Assembly: GCF_025290835.2 (NCBI RefSeq)
Contig: NZ_JAOCQD020000002.1
Location: forward strand, 62,001 to 126,000
Direction of reading: 5' to 3'
Length of the DNA: 64,000 nucleotides
Origin: Aquabacterium sp. OR-4
GTDB taxonomy: Bacteria; Pseudomonadota; Gammaproteobacteria; Burkholderiales; Burkholderiaceae_C
The first letter of the stretch is position 1. The number at the start of each line of letters is the position of its first letter. Below are positions 59,701-64,000 of this stretch, piece after piece. Below the pieces are notes generated by a model. That model was given only the letters and a program-made list of their open reading frames with translations. It ran no database searches and was not told the DNA's origin. The position numbers and the translations under genes were made by a program.

Positions 59701-60140
59701 GCTACAGCCAGCGCATCGAGATCGAATCGAAGGTGGGCCGCACCGGCCTGGATGGCGCCACCGGCCACATCACCAGCGAAGCCCTGCGCGACGCTGAAGC
59801 CCTGCGCGTCAACCGCACGGTGCGCCAGGCCGGCAACACCCTCGAGGTGGTGGGCCGCGTGGCCCGGCCGGTGGGCCTGGCGATGGACGTGATCGAGATC
59901 GGCCAGGCCTACCGTGCCGACGGCAACCGGATCGGCCAGAACACCGGCCGCGCGGCCAGCGGTGTGGCCGGCGGCGCGCTGGGCGGCTGGGGCGGCGCGG
60001 CGGCCGGCGCAGCCATCGGCACGGCCATCCTGCCCGGCGTTGGCACGGCCATCGGTGCCATCATCGGCGGTGTGGGCGGCGCCTGGGGCGGTGACGCCGC
60101 CGGACGCGCCACCTTCGATACAGTGCGCCGAGGCCCCTGA
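56772..60140 (+). CDS. Large modular toxin/effector C: EELGH domain, hydrophobic region, LysM, nuclease-like tip
   Basis: A 1122-residue paralogue of effector A. Residues 1-105 match remnant B rather than A. EELGH is at 258-262 with the GDEGEIF partner 13 residues on. The amphipathic and hydrophobic core is almost identical to A. A LysM domain lies at about 692-745. The tip is unrelated to A's: RIVDVVVDVP (Asp about 966) followed by RIEIESKVG (Glu 985, Lys 987), a PD-(D/E)xK-like pattern, then a membrane-like glycine zipper (GGALGGWGGAAAGAAIG and after). Predicted activity is DNA or RNA cleavage, by inference. GAGGAGG precedes the ATG. A candidate immunity gene follows after 36 bases. Confidence 0.85.
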   Translation: MQIDPNASGALAGAVNAATAQANAPATAQANAQAPALATSRTPRWFRHAAARRETAAPWAGRMLKHGMVRAQPVRGAWLSRIRAALQQRADRAEHGAQLRHEALRPTEGSLPVRGKFGWLSRLGLVRQRLQGTVVNLQAQQAAAADALALSRVSSAMQQRFAASASDAGAFNATLRQAFGDKFDAAKAETLRQQALAGDFSWAPKVQIASAQQLSDLSGTQAADGAARGAYVQAEDTIYISRETLHGDADTAQRLLMEELGHAIDARINTVDSAGDEGEIFAKLMHGDAVSAQQLADMKADNDHGTVMLNGRSVQVEYGWFKKLRKAISGGFKKVVKAVVKGTVGLVKSTFKVATGLMTLNFQRVREGFKQGVQAVKTTVKAVVQAVKETTKAVISAVKEGFKQLMQSKLFAAVLMICRFIPIPVVQLAVRIVDVVRAAYMAYQGIKNKSWGAVLGAVASVAGGAANIAGSLGASASTVANIQAVASAASKLNMAYNAIANKDIGAALSLAGGAFGSGTQASSTLATLQTVGGYVQQGLAVRAAVRGGDALGALSGTLGLASGALGKDHTYAGQIATASEVVTGLRAVQALSQGNLDAAQSLTQGMASAQAASQQADEISARQRAAEQAQLQAKADADADTEAQAALAKARQADAGETPAAVAASDTAPAALAPDDSPPSTAATPSAPATTVVSRGQTLEAIARANYGDHWRAGLAQMAIDNGLKLNQWGSPMLRVGQELVMPDLGGRSDADLAALARTGGRLIASNSNGLAVKAELEQRAREAAAAKIAEANALAQAQTSGAWSGGFMQASYSPGMSGSLVQTGYQGFGSGLGSGSPSLYSDASNSVPGPGGVWAAGQHWAGLGRQTLVDNPILIKRWEGTTSAWTGKGGFTSGLTNLLEGGGIEVADRIHASPAGSLGPRSGVSSGVANNVNGALAEQATAARYSSPGTVVSTQQPRANGRIVDVVVDVPAADPRYSQRIEIESKVGRTGLDGATGHITSEALRDAEALRVNRTVRQAGNTLEVVGRVARPVGLAMDVIEIGQAYRADGNRIGQNTGRAASGVAGGALGGWGGAAAGAAIGTAILPGVGTAIGAIIGGVGGAWGGDAAGRATFDTVRRGP
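57150..58374 (+). repeat. About 1.2-kb direct repeat, arm 2 (effector C core)
   Basis: Partner of 44371-45595. Same strand; a crossover between the arms would delete the whole 12.8-kb cassette region and join effector A's start to C's tip. Confidence 0.85.
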
Positions 60141-60176
60141 GCACAGGCCGCTTCGTCCCGTCACCCATTGCACGCC

Positions 60177-60848
60177 ATGGCCAGCTGGTTCTCCCGACTC
60201 CTGAAACCATCCGAACCGGCCGCGGCCAGCAGCCTGCTGGCCCGCCAACTGGCCAGTTACCCGCCCTGCCCGGCCGCCCACCCGGGCCCGGCCAGCCGGT
60301 GGACGGCCGCGCAGGCGGCCGACAACTTTGGGCGCTTCATGCAGCAGCGTGAGCAGCGTCTGGCCGCGCTGCAAGGCCTGCTGGCCGGGCACGGCATCCA
60401 GTTCGAGGCCGTGCTCGACCACGGCGACACCGGCCCGCTGCTTGCCGCGCTGCACCAGTGGGCGCTGGCGTGCTGGCCCGGTGTGCGCGGCACGGCCCGC
60501 CCCGACCGGCAGGCCTGGCTGGCCAGCAGCCGCAGCGGGCCGCAGATCATGCATGCGCTGCTGCTCGACCTGGCCATCTTGCTGGGCGAGCTGATCGTGC
60601 GGCGCCGCAGCGGCATCCGCTGGGGCGTTGACAACAGCGACAGCAGCCGCGACGACGACATGCCCACCTGGCAGCGCGTGGTGCTGCTGGTGGACCGGCA
60701 GGCCCTGGCGCGCGAGCCCCAGGTGCTGGATGTGGAAGCCGTGGTCTTCGGCCGCTGGATGCGCATCGACAGCCCCACCGAGCGCCTGGTGGACGACTGG
60801 GCCGGCCTGCTGCAGGACGCGGTGGCAGGGCGTTACGAGGCCGCCTGA
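60177..60848 (+). CDS. Candidate immunity protein for effector C
   Basis: A 223-residue protein without a recognised family. It starts MASWFSRLLKPSEPAAASSL; the best-formed regions are ADNFGRFMQQREQRLAALQG, a hydrophobic helix (IMHALLLDLAILLGELIV) and a late WQRVVLLVDRQAL strand. It follows the nuclease-like tip closely on the same strand. A TTG at 60168 would add three residues. The immunity role rests on position. Confidence 0.55.
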   Translation: MASWFSRLLKPSEPAAASSLLARQLASYPPCPAAHPGPASRWTAAQAADNFGRFMQQREQRLAALQGLLAGHGIQFEAVLDHGDTGPLLAALHQWALACWPGVRGTARPDRQAWLASSRSGPQIMHALLLDLAILLGELIVRRRSGIRWGVDNSDSSRDDDMPTWQRVVLLVDRQALAREPQVLDVEAVVFGRWMRIDSPTERLVDDWAGLLQDAVAGRYEAA

Positions 60849-60873
60849 ACGGGCGCCAGGGGCCCGGCCCGGC

Positions 60874-62049
60874 TCAGTGCCGAAAGCGCCCGTCGCGGTC
60901 GACGATGGCGGTGTCGACAAAGCCTGAGCCGGTGTGCTCGGTGGCGGTGTAGCGGAACTTGAAACCGGCGATGTCGAAGCTGGCATCGGCCAGCGCCTGC
61001 AGCAGGCTGGCGCGGCTGAGCTTGCGGCCCGGGCGTTTCAGCGCCTCGGCCAGCGCGCGGGTGGTCAGGTAGCCCTCCAGGCTGCCGTACGAAAAATCCT
61101 GATCACTGAACGCGGCGCGAAAGGCGGCCTGGTACTCGCGCGTCAGCGCGGTCTTGCGCTCCCACGGGCTGGGCACCACCTGGGTGAACACCATGCCGTG
61201 CGCCATGGCGCCCAGGCGCCGCGCCAGCTGGGTGGAGCCCGAGTTCACGCCATAGAACTGCGTGTTCAGGCCGGCCGCGCGGGTGCGCCGGATCAGCCGC
61301 TCGAACAGCGCGGCCGAACCGTGGTTGAAGACCATCTCGATGCGCTGCTCGGACAGCTTGCGCACCAGGGCGTCGATCTGCGCATCGCTCACATCGCCGC
61401 CCGCCGGCAGGCCCAGCAGCTCGGCCATGCCCAGGCCGCGCGCGGCCAGCCCGGCATTGGCCAGATGCTGGCGGCCCACGTCGGTGTCGGCGTGCAACAG
61501 CGCGCTGCGCTGCATGCCCAGGCGCTTGGCATGGGCCAGCAGCGCCATGAACTCGTCGCGGTGCGCCGCCCGCACCGGAAACACCAGTGGCTGGAACGGC
61601 AGACGCAGCGTGGGCGAGCCGGCCATCGGGCCGAACAGCGGCACCCGCTTGTCGGCCGCGGCCTTCATCACCGCGTTCGACGGCCCGCCTTCCACGCTGC
61701 CGAAGAGGATGAACACGCCCTCGTCGATCAGCTTGCGGGCATTGGCCTCGGCCCGCGTGGCCTGGCCTTCGTCGTCCAGCACCCGCAGCACCAGCTGCCG
61801 GCCGGCCACGCCACCGGCGCCGTTGATCTGCCGCAGCGCGGCCTCCACGCCATCGCGGATGGCCACGCCGTAGTCGTTCTTGCCGCCCTGCAGCGCCATG
61901 CTCTGCCCGATCAGGATCTGCCGGTCGGTGACGCCGGGGCTGGCCATGCCCTGGGCCTGCGACCCGGTGCTGGCCAGCAGGGCACCGGCACTGGCTGCCC
62001 GCAGCAATTGGCGACGGCTCAAGCCCGGTCGGGTGGATCGACTTGTCAT
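60874..62049 (-). CDS. LivK-like ABC transporter substrate-binding protein
   Basis: A 391-residue periplasmic type-I binding protein (Peripla_BP_6). The signal LSRRQLLRAASAGALLASTG is twin-arginine-like. It has ILIGQSMALQGGKNDYGVAI near the start, a conserved GGVAGRQLVLRVLDDEGQ block, and SYGSLEGYLTTRALAEALKR near the end. The start at 62049 has GGAG upstream. As with the gene at 13874, no transporter genes are adjacent. Confidence 0.88.
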   Translation of the reverse strand: MTSRSTRPGLSRRQLLRAASAGALLASTGSQAQGMASPGVTDRQILIGQSMALQGGKNDYGVAIRDGVEAALRQINGAGGVAGRQLVLRVLDDEGQATRAEANARKLIDEGVFILFGSVEGGPSNAVMKAAADKRVPLFGPMAGSPTLRLPFQPLVFPVRAAHRDEFMALLAHAKRLGMQRSALLHADTDVGRQHLANAGLAARGLGMAELLGLPAGGDVSDAQIDALVRKLSEQRIEMVFNHGSAALFERLIRRTRAAGLNTQFYGVNSGSTQLARRLGAMAHGMVFTQVVPSPWERKTALTREYQAAFRAAFSDQDFSYGSLEGYLTTRALAEALKRPGRKLSRASLLQALADASFDIAGFKFRYTATEHTGSGFVDTAIVDRDGRFRH

Positions 62050-62137
62050 GACTGCTCCAGGGCAACTGCACGGCCCCAAGCCGCAGCGCAAGTCGGCAGT
62101 CTGACAGTTCGCCATCGGCCCGGCCGGGCCGCGTCCC

Positions 62138-63340
62138 TCATTCGGGTGCCGGTGGGCCGGGCACGGGGGCCGGCAGCAGCAGGCCCTCGTGGCGAGCCAC
62201 GTGTTCGAGCGCCAGCTCGAACTGCGCCCGGGCCGTGGCCGCCACGTTTTGCAAGAAGGCATGCAGCTCGGCGTCGGCCCGGCTGCGCTGCCGGCACTGC
62301 AGGCTGTAGGCCTCGAAGTGCGACAACTGCATCAGCAGCTCGGCCACGTGGCGCGGGCACTCGCACGCGATGGTCGACGACAGGCCGGCAAAGTCGGCCA
62401 GCGCGGCGTCGTCCCAGCGCCGCGGCGGCTGGGGCCGAGGGCCGCTGGCCGCCCAGCCATCGGCCGCCATGCCGGCCGCCGGGGCCTGGGCGGCCGGGCT
62501 GCTGCGGGCCTGCAGCGCCTGCAGCCACTGCGCCAGCACCGCATCGGGCTGCGGCTCGCGCAGCAGCGCCATGCCGGCGGCGGCGAGTTCGTCGCACACC
62601 GCATCGGCGGCAAAGCGGTAGAGCACCGCGGTGGCCAGGCCGGCCAGCGCCGGGGCCTGCACCGCCGCAGCAGCAGCCCAGCCCGGCTGCAGCTCGGGCG
62701 CATGCACCAGCAGCGCATCCACCGGCGGCGCATCCACCGGCTCGGCCGCCAGGGCCGCACCGGCCTGGGCCAGATCGTCAAACGGGCCCAGCAGCTGCAC
62801 CGGCTGGCGCAGCCCGGGCCACCCACCGGCACGCTGCCAGCGTGCCGCCAGCGCGGGGCCCACCACGGCCAGGCGCCATGGCCTGTGCGGTGCCGGGTGG
62901 CCGGCACCAGCGGCGGCACCAGCGGCGGCACCAGCGGCAGCATCCACGGCGGCGTTGCCGGCCGAGGCGGCCCCGTCGCGCCGGTTGGCGGCCAGCAGCC
63001 CGGCATGGGTGGCGGCCACGCCCTGCAACTGGCCCATGTCAAGCCCGGCCAGGCTGCCGATGGCATGGCCCAGGTCGCTGAGCTGCTTCAGCAAGGCCAG
63101 GCGCTGCACCTCGGCGGCCGAATAAAGCCGCTGGCCACTGGCCGACAGGGCCGGCTGCGACAAGGCATAGCGCCGCTCCCAGACCCGCAGCGTGGCCACC
63201 GGCATGCGCAGCATGCGGGCCACCGCGCCGCTGCGGTGCAGAGGCGCGTCGGCTTTCGCGCCGCTGCGGGGCGTCAGCGCCTCATCCGCGGCCAAGGATG
63301 GCGGTGTCGGGGGATCGCTCTTGCTGCGGCGGCGGTTCAT
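62138..63340 (-). CDS. MerR-family transcriptional regulator with long C-terminal domain
   Basis: A 400-residue regulator. After a 40-residue leader, residues about 38-105 are a MerR-type winged helix (VARMLRMPVATLRVWERRYA, then QRLYSAAEVQRLALLKQLSD). The C-terminal part spans about 280 residues. Its order (helical segment, then an alpha/beta-like region with VVGPALAARW and LLGPFDDLAQ) resembles MerR proteins with B12-binding-like domains, but I see no clear DxHxxG cobalamin motif. A last helical part (CECPRHVAELLMQLSHFEAY) follows. AAGGAA precedes the ATG at 63340. It is divergent from the oxidoreductase gene and probably controls it. Confidence 0.85.
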   Translation of the reverse strand: MNRRRSKSDPPTPPSLAADEALTPRSGAKADAPLHRSGAVARMLRMPVATLRVWERRYALSQPALSASGQRLYSAAEVQRLALLKQLSDLGHAIGSLAGLDMGQLQGVAATHAGLLAANRRDGAASAGNAAVDAAAGAAAGAAAGAGHPAPHRPWRLAVVGPALAARWQRAGGWPGLRQPVQLLGPFDDLAQAGAALAAEPVDAPPVDALLVHAPELQPGWAAAAAVQAPALAGLATAVLYRFAADAVCDELAAAGMALLREPQPDAVLAQWLQALQARSSPAAQAPAAGMAADGWAASGPRPQPPRRWDDAALADFAGLSSTIACECPRHVAELLMQLSHFEAYSLQCRQRSRADAELHAFLQNVAATARAQFELALEHVARHEGLLLPAPVPGPPAPE

Positions 63341-63467
63341 GCGGGTTCCTTCCTGCATCCTGTCGTCTGGCCAATGACGCCGTTTTGACGCCGAATATCA
63401 CTGCACAACACCCAGAGAATCGGCCAATGAAACGTGATTGACCCGTCTCAAGCGTAGCATTCGCCGC

Positions 63468-64000
63468 ATGTCGATGCCTGCACCCCAACACATTGCCGTG
63501 ATCGGCGCGGGCCTGGCCGGGGCCAGCCTGGCGGCGGCGCTGGCCCGGGCGGGGCATGCGGTGCAGGTGTTCGACAAGGCCCGCGGCCCGGGCGGCCGGC
63601 TGGCCACGCGGCGTGCCATGTGGGCCGATGCCCGCGGCGTCATCCACACCACCGCGCTCGACCATGGCGCGCCGGGCATCGGCGCCCGCACGGGGCGATT
63701 CCAGGCGTTTGTGGCGCAGGCGCTGCAGGCGGGCTGGCTGGCCGAGTGGCAGCCCCGCCTGGCGCCCGACAGCCTGCCGCTGGACTGCGCCGGCCGCCTG
63801 ATGGTGCCGGTGCCCGGCATGCCCGCGCTGTGCCGCCATTTGCTGGGTGAACTGCCGACGCACTGGTCGGCCCCGGTGTCGGCGCTGCAGCGTGACGCAG
63901 GCGGCTGGCAGGTGGTGGTGCCCGACCAGCCCAGCACCCGGCGCTTTGATCGCGTTTTGCTGACGCTGCCTCCGGCCCAGGCGGCACCGCTGCTGGCCCC
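63468..64000 (+). CDS. FAD/NAD(P)-dependent oxidoreductase (renalase/amine-oxidase-like), 3'-truncated
   Basis: The first 177 codons of a flavoprotein. The dinucleotide-binding motif IAVIGAGLAGASLAAALA (residues 9-26) and the FAD motif VFDKARGPGGRLATRRA are typical of the renalase-like NAD(P)/FAD-dependent oxidoreductase group. ALDHGAPG follows, as in that family. The gene runs past the window end. Divergent placement from a MerR-type regulator suggests induced expression. The substrate cannot be told. Confidence 0.88.
   Translation, partial: MSMPAPQHIAVIGAGLAGASLAAALARAGHAVQVFDKARGPGGRLATRRAMWADARGVIHTTALDHGAPGIGARTGRFQAFVAQALQAGWLAEWQPRLAPDSLPLDCAGRLMVPVPGMPALCRHLLGELPTHWSAPVSALQRDAGGWQVVVPDQPSTRRFDRVLLTLPPAQAAPLLA

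Overview
The window is about 70% GC, tightly packed, and full of short tail-to-head ATGA overlaps. Its gene content (nasT-controlled nrtABC, queG, tsaE/amiC, mutL next to miaA, ytfQRT/yjfF, and a Ysc-like type III secretion system) points to a beta-proteobacterium of the order Burkholderiales, in the Rubrivivax/Leptothrix/Roseateles neighbourhood. This placement rests on gene order and protein style, not on a search.

Region 1 (1-7361) is a nitrate-uptake block. It holds the end of a NarK-type transporter, a PP2C-phosphatase/Ser-Thr-kinase fusion, the ANTAR-domain antiterminator NasT, and the nrtABC nitrate ABC transporter. The space before nrtA carries a sigma-54-type -24/-12 element, small hairpins of the kind ANTAR proteins bind, and a strong intrinsic terminator that overlaps the second hairpin: a nitrogen- plus nitrate-controlled antitermination leader.

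Region 2 (7518-29100) is housekeeping: a histidine phosphatase, queG, tsaE, amiC, a DedA membrane protein, a LivK-like binding protein, an operon of a small GTPase with three Roadblock/LC7-type proteins, mutL, an rRNA pseudouridine synthase, miaA, an acetyltransferase with a lone LolD-type ATPase, a DUF2846-like lipoprotein, and a galactofuranose-type ABC transporter (ytfQ-ytfR-ytfT-yjfF) with a palindromic operator over its promoter. An 89-bp repeat occurs twice in opposite orientation.

Region 3 (29160-43993) is a type III secretion system in two divergent operons: sctO-P-Q-R-S-T-U-V on the minus strand and sctD-yscE-like-sctF-yscG-like-sctI-J-K-L-N on the plus strand. Gene order follows Yersinia ysc. 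No secretin, gatekeeper, translocator or regulator gene lies in the window. The sctQ frame appears broken at its 3' end.

Region 4 (44044-60848) is the most unusual part. Directly after sctN comes a 1081-residue protein with a putative secretion N-terminus, an EELGH peptidase-like domain, a long amphipathic/hydrophobic segment, a LysM domain and a variable C-terminal tip, followed at once (TAATG) by a small candidate immunity gene. A second full copy (1122 residues, different tip, its own candidate immunity gene) lies 12.8 kb downstream, and a third copy is reduced by deletion to its N-terminus and the end of its tip. Between them is a graveyard of orphan toxin tips and immunity-like genes (SMI1/KNR4-like, CdiA-like nuclease tip, YwqK/MORN-type antitoxin, NADAR protein), one interrupted by a complete IS630-type element. 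I read this as a polymorphic toxin/immunity array attached to, and possibly secreted by, the type III system.

Region 5 (60874-64000) holds a second LivK-like binding protein and a MerR-type regulator divergent from an FAD-dependent oxidoreductase that runs off the end.
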